Shown in pieces: positions 23,425 to 31,763 of a stretch of 35,447 bases of DNA. A model generated the notes under the pieces. It was not told where the DNA came from. It did not search any database and saw only the letters and a program-made list of their open reading frames with translations. The stretch is from an uncultured Lachnospiraceae bacterium (GTDB taxonomy: Bacteria; Bacillota; Clostridia; Lachnospirales; Lachnospiraceae). How positions within the stretch are numbered: position 1 is the first letter of the stretch; each line of letters begins with the position of its first letter. The stretch covers positions 1 through 35,447 of the forward strand of contig CAMNQH010000033.1 in the NCBI GenBank assembly GCA_946549035.1, read 5' to 3'. A program made the translations under genes and the position numbers.

Positions 23425-24259
23425 TCGTTTGAACCTCCTTAATAATATAGTTTGGGGTGGAAGCCCCTGCGGTAATACCTACGCTACCAATGGATTGTAG
23501 TTTTGTTACATCCAAATCATCAATTGTTTGTATATAGTAAGTATTTTCACATTCCCTTTTACAGATTTCAAATAACTTTTGCGTATTGGAACTATTCTTC
23601 CCGCCAATTACAATCATGGCGTCCACCTGGGCGGAAATCTCCTTGGCTTCCCTTTGCCGCTCCTGGGTGGCATTGCAAATCGTATTTAAAACAATTATAT
23701 CATAACCTTTTTTCTCTATAATTTCAACTAAATCTTTAAATTTATTGTTATTAAATGTCGTTTGTGCTACAATACAAAGCTTCGTATCCTTGGAAATCCG
23801 GAATTTTTCGGCCTCCTCTTTTGTAGAAAGCACCGTGGTCCTTCCAGAAATTCCCCATCCGCGAATCCCTTCTACCTCTGGATGGCTGCTGTTTCCGATA
23901 ATCAAAATATGATATCCCTTCCCGCTGTATTCCTCTACGTACTGATGAATCTTGCGCACAAAACCGCAGGTAGCGTCCACATATTTTACATGGTGAGCTT
24001 TTAAGCTTTCATAAATCTCCCTGGAAACTCCGTGAGAACGGATCACCACGGTTCCGTCCGTACAGTCTGCAAGCTGTTCCTTCGAATCCACAACCTGCAC
24101 TCCTTTTTGTTCCAGATCCTTTATTACCTCTTCATTATGGATAATAGGTCCATAGGTGAACACAGGCCCCTCTGTCTCCTCTGCATAACGATACACAAGA
24201 TCCACTGCCCGTTTCACACCGGGGCAAAAACCTGCGCTTTTTGCTGTCCTTACTTCCAT
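23405..24259 (-). CDS. ispH: 4-hydroxy-3-methylbut-2-enyl diphosphate reductase
   Basis: Last step of the MEP pathway: reductive dehydration of HMBPP to IPP and DMAPP using a [4Fe-4S] cluster. The three ligand cysteines are in GFCPGV (Cys12), DATCGFV and NTICNATQERQ. Other family markers are YGPIIHNEEV, VIRSHGV, IIGNSSHPEVEGIRGW and VGITAGASTPNYIIKEV. I chose ATG 24259, which follows GAAGGGACAGAAATAAG and directly abuts the cmk stop. The upstream frame to 24307 lies in cmk. 284 residues is normal. It is coupled by overlap to the S1 gene downstream. Confidence 0.96.
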   Translation of the reverse strand: MEVRTAKSAGFCPGVKRAVDLVYRYAEETEGPVFTYGPIIHNEEVIKDLEQKGVQVVDSKEQLADCTDGTVVIRSHGVSREIYESLKAHHVKYVDATCGFVRKIHQYVEEYSGKGYHILIIGNSSHPEVEGIRGWGISGRTTVLSTKEEAEKFRISKDTKLCIVAQTTFNNNKFKDLVEIIEKKGYDIIVLNTICNATQERQREAKEISAQVDAMIVIGGKNSSNTQKLFEICKRECENTYYIQTIDDLDVTKLQSIGSVGITAGASTPNYIIKEVQTNVRNEF

Positions 24260-24260
24260 C

Positions 24261-24941
24261 TTATTTCTGTCCCTTCTCCATACGCTCTTTCGCATATCCA
24301 ACCACAAGAGAGGTTACCTCCTCAATTCCCAACTCGGAGCTTTCCAATAAAATAGCGTCCGAAGCTTGTCTCAGGGGAGAAACTTCACGGTTCATATCCC
24401 GCTCATCCCTGGCTGCAATGTCCTTACATATTTCCTCTAATTCACAAAATACGCCCTTTTGTGTCAATTCCTGGTATCTTCGTTCTGCCCGGGTCCTTAC
24501 GCTGGCAGTCAGATATAATTTCAAAGGCGCAGAAGGCAGCACACAAGTCCCGATGTCCCTTCCGTCCATAATCACATCTTCTTTTTCGGCAAGATCCTGC
24601 TGTAAATGAAGAAGCTTTTTTCGAACTTTTGGATATGCGCTGATTACGGAGGTCACATTGCCCACCTCTTCCGTGCGAATCTCCCCGCTGACATTTTCTC
24701 CATTTAAATATACCTGCTGTTCTCCGTTTTCGTAAGCGATGGACACCTTTACATCCATACATGCCTGTCCCACCGCCTGTTCATCGTCTTTTGGAATGCG
24801 ATTTCTTAAAATATGCAGCCCCATGGCCCGGTACATGGCCCCGGTATCCACATAAATAAATCCCAGTTCTTTTGCCGCGCGTTTTGCAATGGTGCTTTTT
24901 CCTGCTCCTGCCGGGCCGTCGATTGCTATATTAAAACCCAT
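24261..24941 (-). CDS. cmk: Cytidylate kinase
   Basis: Phosphorylates CMP and dCMP with ATP in pyrimidine salvage and DNA precursor supply. P-loop IAIDGPAGAGKST (about 4-16), the following YVDTGAMYRAMG, GRDIGTCVLP and the lid RAERRYQE are all present. 226 residues is typical. ATG 24941 is preferred: AGGAGG is 11 bases upstream, whereas the TTG at 24950 is only two bases from it. The order cmk-ispH-rpsA is a familiar clostridial arrangement. The 80 bases upstream contain two short inverted repeats. Confidence 0.96.
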   Translation of the reverse strand: MGFNIAIDGPAGAGKSTIAKRAAKELGFIYVDTGAMYRAMGLHILRNRIPKDDEQAVGQACMDVKVSIAYENGEQQVYLNGENVSGEIRTEEVGNVTSVISAYPKVRKKLLHLQQDLAEKEDVIMDGRDIGTCVLPSAPLKLYLTASVRTRAERRYQELTQKGVFCELEEICKDIAARDERDMNREVSPLRQASDAILLESSELGIEEVTSLVVGYAKERMEKGQK

Positions 24942-24976
24942 ATCTTTCAATTCCTCCTTTTAACAGCGGCTCCATC

Positions 24977-25014
24977 AAAGGAAGGCTGCTGCCTTTTGAT
25001 ACGCTAAGCGTATC
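24977..25014. other. Two adjacent short inverted repeats upstream of cmk
   Basis: AAGGCTGCTGCCTT (five-base arms) at about 24982-24995 is followed by GATACGCTAAGCGTATC at 24998-25014, a palindrome with perfect 8-base arms and a single central base. They lie between the flavoprotein stop and the cmk start, without a U-run. They may be a protein-binding site or an RNA processing/attenuation structure. Confidence 0.45.
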
Positions 25015-25021
25015 TAAAAAA

Positions 25022-26257
25022 TCATTCCCGTCCTATGGACTCTCCGGCCAGGTATCCGGTAGACCAGGCAATCTGCAAGTTGAATCCTCCTGTCAAGGCG
25101 TCCAAATCCAGCATTTCTCCTGCAAAATAGAGCCCCGGAACCAGTTTGGATTCCATTGTGGAGGGATTTACCTCCTGTATGCTGACGCCGCCTCTTGTGA
25201 TAATTGCTTCCTGAAAGCCTCTGGTTCCAGTAAGAGTTGCCGGCAGACGTTTGATCCGCTCTCCAAAGTGCATACGCTCTTTTTTTGTAATCTCAGAAAC
25301 CTTTTTTTCTCCCGGAATACCGCATAACGTTATCATAACAGGAATCAGCCGTGAGGGAAAGAGTTTTTGTATGGCATTTTTAAAAGTTTTATTATGATTT
25401 TCTTCGAAATCCCTTAAAATTCTCCGATCCAACTGTTCCTTGTCCAGGGCAGGCTTTAAATCTATATACAATTCCAAAGGGAACTCTTCCTTAGAAACCG
25501 CCGGGATGCTGCTGGCGCTGATCAGTAACGGGCCGCTGACACCAAAATGGGTAAACAGCATTTCCCCAAATCCTTCGTAAAGCCTGCGCCCCTCTTTTTC
25601 AATCGCAACCGCAATATTTTTCAAGGCCAGCCCCTGAAGGTCTTTTACCCAATCCTCTTTCGTCTCAAAAGGAACCAGCGCCGGAGAGGGCTCCTTCACC
25701 TGATGTCCCAACGCTTTGGCAAAGCGAAAGCCGTCTCCTGTAGAGCCTGTAGACGGATAGGAACAGCCTCCGGCCGCGACGATTACAAAATCTCCTTCCA
25801 AAATGCCGCCCCCTGCCAGTCGGACTCCTTTTACCCTGCCGTCCTCCTGCAAGATCTTTTCCACTTTATGGTGCAGACAAACCTGCACTTGTGTCTCCTC
25901 TAATTTTCGCTTCAACGCCCCGGTCACATCAGACGCATGGTCCGAAACTGGAAACACACGCTGTCCCCGCTCTACCTTGGTCCTGCACCCATTTGCTTCA
26001 AAAAAATCCATGGCCTGCCAGTTGGAAAAAGTGTAAAATGCGCTATATAAAAATTTTGGATTGCGCATCACATGTGTAAAAAGTTCTTCCGTATCACAAG
26101 CATTGGTAAGATTACACCTTCCTTTTCCTGTAATATAAATTTTCTTGCCCAGCTTTTCATTTTGCTCTAACAATCGTACAGAAAACCCCCGCTGCGCCGC
26201 ACGTATGGCCGCCATCATCCCGGCTGCGCCTCCGCCTATTACGATCACTTGTTTCAT
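25022..26257 (-). CDS. HI0933/BaiN-type FAD-dependent oxidoreductase
   Basis: A 411-residue flavoprotein of the HI0933 (YhiN/BaiN) family. The N-terminal dinucleotide motif is VIVIGGGAAGMMAAIRAAQRG (about 3-23). GKKIYITGKGRCNLTNAC (about 37-54), the second glycine-rich stretch VIVAAGGCSYPSTGSTGDGF, and the C-terminal LVPGLYFAGEMLDLDALTGGFNLQIAWSTG all match the family. Most members have no defined reaction; a bile-acid reductase role has been proposed for one clostridial member, but these proteins occur in almost all Firmicutes and nothing nearby is bile-related. It starts 18 bases after the RpiR-type regulator stop and precedes cmk, so it is part of that cluster. Confidence 0.92.
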   Translation of the reverse strand: MKQVIVIGGGAAGMMAAIRAAQRGFSVRLLEQNEKLGKKIYITGKGRCNLTNACDTEELFTHVMRNPKFLYSAFYTFSNWQAMDFFEANGCRTKVERGQRVFPVSDHASDVTGALKRKLEETQVQVCLHHKVEKILQEDGRVKGVRLAGGGILEGDFVIVAAGGCSYPSTGSTGDGFRFAKALGHQVKEPSPALVPFETKEDWVKDLQGLALKNIAVAIEKEGRRLYEGFGEMLFTHFGVSGPLLISASSIPAVSKEEFPLELYIDLKPALDKEQLDRRILRDFEENHNKTFKNAIQKLFPSRLIPVMITLCGIPGEKKVSEITKKERMHFGERIKRLPATLTGTRGFQEAIITRGGVSIQEVNPSTMESKLVPGLYFAGEMLDLDALTGGFNLQIAWSTGYLAGESIGRE

Positions 26258-26275
26258 ATCCTTCTCCCCGCACTG

Positions 26276-27193
26276 TCAATGTTCCAACTTGGCATATCGT
26301 GTTTTTAACGAATCGTCGATATAATTAATCTCGTCATTTTCATATACCTGATACTCGTCCCAAATATCTTCCAGCATTTCCAGAGTACTGGCCACCTCCG
26401 ACTGCTTTTTCATACACAGAGCCACGATCAAAGCATTGATTACGCTTAAAGGCGCCACTAGAGAATCCACAATGGAAGCCATATCGCTTTTAGCAATCAA
26501 ATTGCAGGAAGAATACAGATTCATAGGGGAATGGACGCTGTCTGTCAAGGTAATCACCTTGGCGCTGCGGTTATTGGCAAATTCCATGGCCTTTAGGGTA
26601 CGCATGGAATATCTGGGAAAGCTGATCCCGATAATCACGTCCTCCCCGCCAATCCGCACCATCTGTTCAAATAATTCACTGGAATTGTTGGTTTGAAGCA
26701 AATGGACGTTCTCAAACATCAGATTAAAATAAAATGCAAGAAAGCTGGCCAAAGGAGCGCAGCTTCGGATCCCCACAATATAAATATGCCTGGCATGGAG
26801 AATAATATCCACCGCCAGCTCAAAGGCGGTCTGGTCAATATGCTCTGCGGTATGCTTGATTTTCTCCATATCCGACTGAAGAACGGTCTCTAAGATTCTG
26901 GACTGGCTGATACGTCCGTAGGTAACCTCCATCCGCTGAATGGAGTTTAATTTATTCCGTACAAGCTCTTCCAAGGCTTTTTGAAATTCCGGGTATCCCT
27001 TATATCCTAAATGAACGGCAAACCGCACAACGGTAGATTCACTTACCCCCACCACTTCTCCCAGCTTGGCGGCCGTTAAAAATACCGCTTTATCATAATT
27101 ATCTGTAATATAGGCGGCCAAACGCTTCTGTCCCTTGCTCAAGCCGCCGTATTTATCATTGATTCGATTGATTAACTCGTTTGTGTTGCCCAT
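26276..27193 (-). CDS. MurR/RpiR family transcriptional regulator
   Basis: A 305-residue regulator with an N-terminal HTH_6 domain (GLSKGQKRLAAYITDNYDKAVFLTAAKL, then GVSESTVVRFAVHLGYKGYPEFQ, about 17-72) and a C-terminal SIS domain (about 120-260). The SIS domain has IYIVGIRSCAPLASFLAFYFN at the phosphate loop and GISFPRYSMRTLKAMEFA. It is a more canonical SIS than the regulator at 14229. ATG 27193 follows AGAGGGAGAGAAAC. The TTG at 27250 belongs to the -35 box, not the gene. It is first in the cluster flavoprotein-cmk-ispH-rpsA-cheR, whose members have no obvious sugar link; its targets may lie elsewhere. Confidence 0.92.
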   Translation of the reverse strand: MGNTNELINRINDKYGGLSKGQKRLAAYITDNYDKAVFLTAAKLGEVVGVSESTVVRFAVHLGYKGYPEFQKALEELVRNKLNSIQRMEVTYGRISQSRILETVLQSDMEKIKHTAEHIDQTAFELAVDIILHARHIYIVGIRSCAPLASFLAFYFNLMFENVHLLQTNNSSELFEQMVRIGGEDVIIGISFPRYSMRTLKAMEFANNRSAKVITLTDSVHSPMNLYSSCNLIAKSDMASIVDSLVAPLSVINALIVALCMKKQSEVASTLEMLEDIWDEYQVYENDEINYIDDSLKTRYAKLEH

Positions 27194-27221
27194 GTTTCTC
27201 TCCCTCTTTTCATCCTGTACC

Positions 27222-27250
27222 ATCTTATCACAAAGAGGTTCTGGGAGCAA
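27222..27250 (-). promoter_or_regulatory. Promoter of the RpiR-flavoprotein-cmk-ispH-rpsA cluster
   Basis: TTGCTC (27245-27250), 17-base spacer, TAAGAT (27222-27227) preceded by TG-A, i.e. an extended -10. The predicted transcript starts about 20 bases before the ATG. Confidence 0.55.
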
Positions 27251-27310
27251 GTAGGGTTTTTAAGTCACACACTTTAACATCTCACACTCACAGCAGTATG
27301 ACCGTTCCTA

Positions 27311-27355
27311 AACAATAAAATATGGCAGAGCCATGCTTGCTGCTCTGCCATATTT
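27311..27355 (-). terminator. Rho-independent terminator of the decarboxylase operon
   Basis: On the minus strand AAATATGGCAGAGC pairs perfectly with GCTCTGCCATATTT across a 10-base loop and runs into TTATTG. It lies just past the stop of the 27369 gene, so that gene is the last in its transcript. Confidence 0.85.
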
Positions 27356-27368
27356 CATCTGGCTCCTG

Positions 27369-27884
27369 CTATTTTGCTTTCAACTGACAGTAATCATTCA
27401 GTGCCCAATATGTTCCGTCTGTTTTCTGACCTATGATTACATAGGTGCCTTTCTTGGACGGAAAATAGATTAAATTTCCGTCTTCGTCTATCTGCCCCGT
27501 GACCTCTTTTAAGGTTTTTCCTTTCACATCCAATACCCAATATCCCTCCAGCTCTTTCTCATCTTTCAGCTCCTTGGCGTTGGAAAGCATAATACCGATC
27601 TGCTCATCTTCCAGTGAAAATACCTGCTTCGTATTCCGGTAGACCAGGTCATTCTGAAAAGCATCCGTATATCCGGGAATCATTTGCAATCCTTCCTTTG
27701 ACTGTTCCACGGCGCCTACATACACCGGACGTTTGGGAATATTTGTTTCATACAAGGAAAACAGTCTTCTCACAGAAGTATCCCCGGCCGAATCACTTCT
27801 ATCAGATATCGCGCAAACACTAATTGCCGTCCATGCAGCTATGAGTCCTATGGAAGAAATGATTCGCTTTTTGTTAATATTCAT
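27369..27884 (-). CDS. Hypothetical membrane-anchored protein at the end of the decarboxylase operon
   Basis: I do not recognise this 171-residue protein. A short basic N-terminus (MNINKKR) and one hydrophobic segment (about 8-28, IISSIGLIAAWTAISVCAIS) suggest an anchor or uncleaved signal, with the rest outside the membrane. The body ends with a compact, beta-rich region (YWVLDVKGKTLKEVTGQIDEDGNLIYFPSKKGTYVIIG split by turns). ATG 27884 is chosen as the first methionine; its ribosome site is weak (GGAG almost touching the ATG), and a TTG at 27917 is the alternative. It lies 82 bases after the oadA stop, on the same strand and before the terminator, so co-expression with the pump is likely. 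Confidence 0.6.
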   Translation of the reverse strand: MNINKKRIISSIGLIAAWTAISVCAISDRSDSAGDTSVRRLFSLYETNIPKRPVYVGAVEQSKEGLQMIPGYTDAFQNDLVYRNTKQVFSLEDEQIGIMLSNAKELKDEKELEGYWVLDVKGKTLKEVTGQIDEDGNLIYFPSKKGTYVIIGQKTDGTYWALNDYCQLKAK

Positions 27885-27966
27885 ACTCCGTATTAGGACA
27901 GCCCCTTTCTCCAGCAAAAAACTTATGTTTCTAACTCACGTCTTACTACAAAGTGTTCTTCTATCG

Positions 27967-29379
27967 TTACACTGGATACGCTCCCGTCTTTGTATCCGCT
28001 ACAGACGGATCGATCTTCGTCTTCTGTGCCTGACGGTATTTGAAAAATTCTGTTGCCACCTGGGGGAACAATGCATAGGAAAGCACATCCTCATCCTGTT
28101 CCTTCCACTGAGCCATTTCCGCCTCAATCTTATGAAGCTCCGGCTCTAACAAATCTGCAGGACGGCAGGTAATGACTTTTTCATCCCCGATGACCTTCTT
28201 TACGATTTCCGGGTTAAAAGGCTTCACGGTCTGGCCGTATTCTCCCCGCAGAACAGCCTTTGTCTCCTTCGTAGCCACTTTATACCGTTCCCCCATCAGT
28301 ACGTTAAAGACTGCCTGGGTTCCCACAATCTGGCTGGAAGGCGTTACCAAAGGCGGCTCGCCCAAATCCTTACGAACCCGGGGAATCTCTTTTAATACTT
28401 CCTCGTATTTATCTTCTGCATTTTGCTCCTTTAACTGGGAAATCATATTGGAAAGCATTCCCCCCGGCACTTGATACAACAAGGTCTTAATATTGACGCC
28501 CAATACTTTGGCGTTCATCAGGCCGCTGTCCAAGCATTTTTCCCGTAAAGGACGGAAATAGTCTGCAATCTCCGCCAACAGGTTCTGGTCTAAGCCTGTA
28601 TCAAAGGGCGTTCCCTTAAAGGTCTCCACCATTACCTCCGTAGCCGGCTGGCTGGTGCCCAATGCAAGGGGCGACATGGCCGTATCAATAATATCGCATC
28701 CCTTCTCCACCGCTTTCAAATACGTCATGCTGGCAACGCCGCTGGTATAATGCGTATGAAGCTGGATGGGAAGGTCGGTAGCGGATTTTAAGGCGCCAAT
28801 CAATTCCTCGGCCTGATACGGCACCAAAAGTCCTGCCATATCTTTAATGCAAAGGGAATGGGCCCCCATATCTTCTACCCGTTTCGCTACATCCATCCAA
28901 TAGTCCAGGGTATAAGCATCCCCTAAGGTATAAGACAAAGCTACCTGGGCATGGCCTTGTTCCTTGATGGCCGCTTTTACCGCAGTCTGAAGATTTCGAA
29001 TATCGTTGAGACAGTCAAAAATACGGATGATATCAATGCCGTTTGCAATGGATTTCTGTACGAAATATTCTACCACATCGTCTGCATAATGACGGTATCC
29101 CAAAATATTCTGGCCTCGGAACAACATCTGCAGCTTTGTATGTTGAAACCCGTCCTTTAACTTTCTCAGCCGTTCCCAGGGATCTTCTTTTAAAAAACGC
29201 AGACAGGAGTCAAAGGTGGCTCCTCCCCAGCATTCCACGGAATGATATCCCACCTTGTCCATCTTATCAATAATCGGGAGCATCTGCTCTGTGGTCATTC
29301 TGGTGGCAATCAATGACTGATGAGCGTCCCGCAGGACGGTTTCTGTGATTTTTACTGGTTTCTTCACTTGTTCTGACAT
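27967..29379 (-). CDS. oadA: Oxaloacetate decarboxylase alpha / pyruvate carboxyltransferase-type subunit (PycB-like)
   Basis: A 470-residue cytoplasmic carboxyltransferase of the HMGL-like/PYC_OADA family. It moves CO2 between oxaloacetate (or another alpha-keto acid pair) and biotin. Motifs are ETVLRDAHQSLIATRM (about 14-29, catalytic Asp), ECWGGATFD, MLFRGQN, IKDMAG (carbamylated-Lys type region) and the metal ligands LHTHYTSG. The PYC_OADA domain follows to about 430. It ends without the biotinyl domain present in fused OadA; biotin is supplied by the separate carrier at 30560. ATG 29379 follows GGAGGAGAAGT; the longer frame is within the gap and oadB. Confidence 0.95.
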   Translation of the reverse strand: MSEQVKKPVKITETVLRDAHQSLIATRMTTEQMLPIIDKMDKVGYHSVECWGGATFDSCLRFLKEDPWERLRKLKDGFQHTKLQMLFRGQNILGYRHYADDVVEYFVQKSIANGIDIIRIFDCLNDIRNLQTAVKAAIKEQGHAQVALSYTLGDAYTLDYWMDVAKRVEDMGAHSLCIKDMAGLLVPYQAEELIGALKSATDLPIQLHTHYTSGVASMTYLKAVEKGCDIIDTAMSPLALGTSQPATEVMVETFKGTPFDTGLDQNLLAEIADYFRPLREKCLDSGLMNAKVLGVNIKTLLYQVPGGMLSNMISQLKEQNAEDKYEEVLKEIPRVRKDLGEPPLVTPSSQIVGTQAVFNVLMGERYKVATKETKAVLRGEYGQTVKPFNPEIVKKVIGDEKVITCRPADLLEPELHKIEAEMAQWKEQDEDVLSYALFPQVATEFFKYRQAQKTKIDPSVADTKTGAYPV

Positions 29380-29389
29380 ACTTCTCCTC

Positions 29390-30541
29390 CTATATACCAA
29401 AGATTGCCATAAAAGTACCCGCTGCAACTGCCGTACCGATTACCCCCGCTACATTGGGGCCCATGGCATGCATCAGTAAAAAGTTGGTGGGGTCTTCTTC
29501 TGCTCCGACTTTCTGAGCCACACGGGCAGCCATTGGAACTGCCGATACGCCTGCGGCGCCGATTAACGGATTCACCTGGCCCTTGGTAACCTTACACATC
29601 AATTTACCGAATAATACGCCTGCGGCCGTTCCGAATGCAAATGCAACCAGGCCCAAGATAAAGATTTTGATGGTCTGAAGATTCAAAAATGCTTCCGCAC
29701 TGGTGGTAGCTCCCACGCTGGTGCCCAAAAGAATGACTACAATATACATCAGGGCATTGGAAGCCGTTTCCGTCAGCTGCCTTACCACGCCGCTTTCACG
29801 GAACAGATTGCCCAGCATCAGCATACCCACAAGAGGAGCCGTCGTAGGCAGTACCAAAACAACAACTACCGTAACCACAATAGGAAACAGGATACGTTCC
29901 AGTTTGGACACAGGACGCAGCTGCTTCATACGAATTTGGCGTTCTTCCTTGGTTGTTAAAAGCTTCATAATCGGAGGCTGAATAATCGGAACCAAAGCCA
30001 TATAAGAATAAGCCGCTACTGCAATAGGCCCCATAAGCCCGGTTTGCTGCAGCTTACCTGCCAAGAAAATGGAGGTAGGACCGTCCGCCCCGCCGATAAT
30101 GGCAATAGCTGCCGCCGCTTTATCCGGAAACTGGAGTAAAATAGCAATCAAATACGCCGCGTAAATACCAAACTGGGCTGCCGCACCCAGCAAAAAACTT
30201 TTTGGATTTGCAATCAGCGGACCAAAGTCCGTCATGGCCCCTACCCCTAAAAAGATCAGGGAAGGCAGAATGGACCACTCGTCCAGGAGATAGAAATAGT
30301 GCAAAAGCCCTGCCGCACCTCCGTCTGCTTCTTCTAAAGAAAGCATAATCCCCGGGAACATGTTTACCAAAAGCATACCAAATGCAATGGGCAAAAGCAG
30401 CAATGGCTCGAAGCCCTTGGCGATTGCCAGATACAGGAACACACATGCCACCGCAATCATAGCAAAATTGCCCCACGTAAGATTAAAAAACGCGGTTTGG
30501 TGTATGAGGTTTCCCAACGTCTCTATTACATAAGTACCCAT
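29390..30541 (-). CDS. oadB: Sodium ion-translocating decarboxylase beta subunit
   Basis: A 383-residue polytopic membrane subunit that decarboxylates carboxybiotin and pumps Na+ outwards. Family hallmarks are the substrate/Na+ region GVGAMTDFGPLIANPKSFLLGAAAQFG (about 98-125), IGGADGPTSIFLA, PPIMKLLTTKEER, GMLMLGNLFRESGVV and NFLLMHAMGPNVAGVIGTAVAAG. The aspartates in MTDFGP and GGADGPT are those implicated in Na+ handling in this family. I chose ATG 30541, nine bases after AGGAGG; the TTG at 30550 touches that site. It lies between the biotin carrier gene and oadA. Confidence 0.96.
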   Translation of the reverse strand: MGTYVIETLGNLIHQTAFFNLTWGNFAMIAVACVFLYLAIAKGFEPLLLLPIAFGMLLVNMFPGIMLSLEEADGGAAGLLHYFYLLDEWSILPSLIFLGVGAMTDFGPLIANPKSFLLGAAAQFGIYAAYLIAILLQFPDKAAAAIAIIGGADGPTSIFLAGKLQQTGLMGPIAVAAYSYMALVPIIQPPIMKLLTTKEERQIRMKQLRPVSKLERILFPIVVTVVVVLVLPTTAPLVGMLMLGNLFRESGVVRQLTETASNALMYIVVILLGTSVGATTSAEAFLNLQTIKIFILGLVAFAFGTAAGVLFGKLMCKVTKGQVNPLIGAAGVSAVPMAARVAQKVGAEEDPTNFLLMHAMGPNVAGVIGTAVAAGTFMAIFGI

Positions 30542-30559
30542 AAAGGTCAACCTCCTAAA

Positions 30560-30940
30560 TTATTCGTTCATAGTAGCCAATAATGCTCCAGCCTCTACGC
30601 TTTGTCCTTCGCTTACGTTGATACTGGCAACCGTACCATTTTTGGGCGCTACTACCGGAGTCTCCATCTTCATAATCTCCAGCACTAAAATGGTATCTCC
30701 CATCTTCACCTGAGCCCCCTGGGCTGCTTCTACCTTAAATACCTTACCTGCCGCGCCTGCTTCAATCTTTATGCTGCCTGCCCCGCCGGAAGCCTGAGGC
30801 GCTGCCGGCGCCGCCGGAGCGCTTTTAGCTTGGGGAATAGCCGGAGCTTTTCTGGGAGCCTGAGGCGCCTTCGCCTGGCCGTTCTCCTCCACAGTCACAT
30901 CATAAACGGTTCCATTTACTGTAATTGTATAATTTTTCAT
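30560..30940 (-). CDS. Biotin carboxyl carrier protein of the decarboxylase
   Basis: A 126-residue carrier that shuttles CO2 between carboxyltransferases and the OadB pump. After a beta N-terminus there is a flexible Ala/Pro/Lys linker (about 22-52). Then comes a biotinyl/lipoyl domain with the biotinylation motif EIMKMETP, with Lys91 as the biotin acceptor. Equivalent to MmdC/GcdC or the 1.3S subunit of transcarboxylase. ATG 30940 follows AGGAGGAAACCAATC. Neighbours on both sides are pump subunits. Confidence 0.95.
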   Translation of the reverse strand: MKNYTITVNGTVYDVTVEENGQAKAPQAPRKAPAIPQAKSAPAAPAAPQASGGAGSIKIEAGAAGKVFKVEAAQGAQVKMGDTILVLEIMKMETPVVAPKNGTVASINVSEGQSVEAGALLATMNE

Positions 30941-30964
30941 GATTGGTTTCCTCCTGAATTCTTA

Positions 30965-31750
30965 TTATCTTCTTTTGATGGAACGAACGATAAAATCATC
31001 CTCCGACTGCCCTGTATAAGCCGCGACAGCTGCAGCAATTACGGCTACAAGCTCTAAATCATCCACATCAGCTGAAACAGAAGGCGCAAATTCCGGTTCC
31101 GGCACAGCTGCAGGCGCTGCGGGGGCCTGTTCAGCCTGTTTCTTCCGTTCCTTCTTCTCTTTTTGCTTCTGCTCAATCTTAGGAATCACTCTGAATCCGG
31201 AAATAATCAGACAGATGATAATCAACATAATAAATACGGTTCCCATACCCATTACCGTATTCATAGCCGCTTTCTGCATTTTCTCTCCGGTGGAATAGAT
31301 TAAGTCCACAGTCACGGTCTCTACCGTCATATCACGGTTCTGGTAAACCACCGTCACCATTACTGGACGCTTTTCAAATTTCAGAGTTAATTCTGTGGTA
31401 GTCGTCTTTCCTGTCGTCGTAATATGGAAAGCATCTACCTCCACAAATTCCCCTGCCTGGCTTTTGACGCTTAACCAGCTTTTGATCAGCATCATCTCTT
31501 CTTCCATTCCCTCATTGGCTTCCATCAGACGGATTTGTTCCGCCTCAGACATGCTTTCAATCTGGTTGACAGCCGCTTCCATCTGCGCCGTATCCATGTC
31601 CCGAAGCCCTTCCCAGGTACTCACTGCATAGTCCTCCAGCTCCTGATACGTCATGCCGTTGTAATCTATGCTTTTGGGGTCCGTTCCACATGCTGCCAAG
31701 CCCAGGATGCAAATGCATAAGCACAGCATCATCGTTATTTTTCTCTTCAT
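30965..31750 (-). CDS. OadG-like gamma subunit with lipoprotein N-terminus
   Basis: A 261-residue protein with the OadG layout at its C-terminus: one transmembrane helix (about 163-188, MGMGTVFIMLIIICLIIS), a charged K/E-rich linker with an Ala/Pro segment, and the conserved tail ELVAVIAAAVAAYTG...FIVRSIKRR. It also carries a lipoprotein signal with lipobox LAAC (Cys21) and about 140 extracytoplasmic residues (22-162) that ordinary 80-residue OadG lacks. The protein would be tethered twice, by lipid and by helix. ATG 31750 follows GGGTGAAGTTT; the frame from 31777 overlaps the carboxyltransferase gene. It is expected to hold OadA or the carrier to OadB. The role of the outer domain is unknown. 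Confidence 0.87.
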   Translation of the reverse strand: MKRKITMMLCLCICILGLAACGTDPKSIDYNGMTYQELEDYAVSTWEGLRDMDTAQMEAAVNQIESMSEAEQIRLMEANEGMEEEMMLIKSWLSVKSQAGEFVEVDAFHITTTGKTTTTELTLKFEKRPVMVTVVYQNRDMTVETVTVDLIYSTGEKMQKAAMNTVMGMGTVFIMLIIICLIISGFRVIPKIEQKQKEKKERKKQAEQAPAAPAAVPEPEFAPSVSADVDDLELVAVIAAAVAAYTGQSEDDFIVRSIKRR

Positions 31751-31763
31751 AAACTTCACCCTT

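Noticed and set aside
7974-26257. A bile-acid or steroid pathway suggested by SnoaL-like proteins (BaiE fold) and a BaiN-type flavoprotein
   Set aside because: The two are 16 kb apart in different units, HI0933-type flavoproteins are near universal in Firmicutes, and no CoA ligase, CoA transferase or hydroxysteroid dehydrogenase is present.
27194-27250. Extra 19 residues on the RpiR protein from TTG 27250
   Set aside because: The TTG belongs to the -35 of the promoter; ATG 27193 has a good ribosome site.
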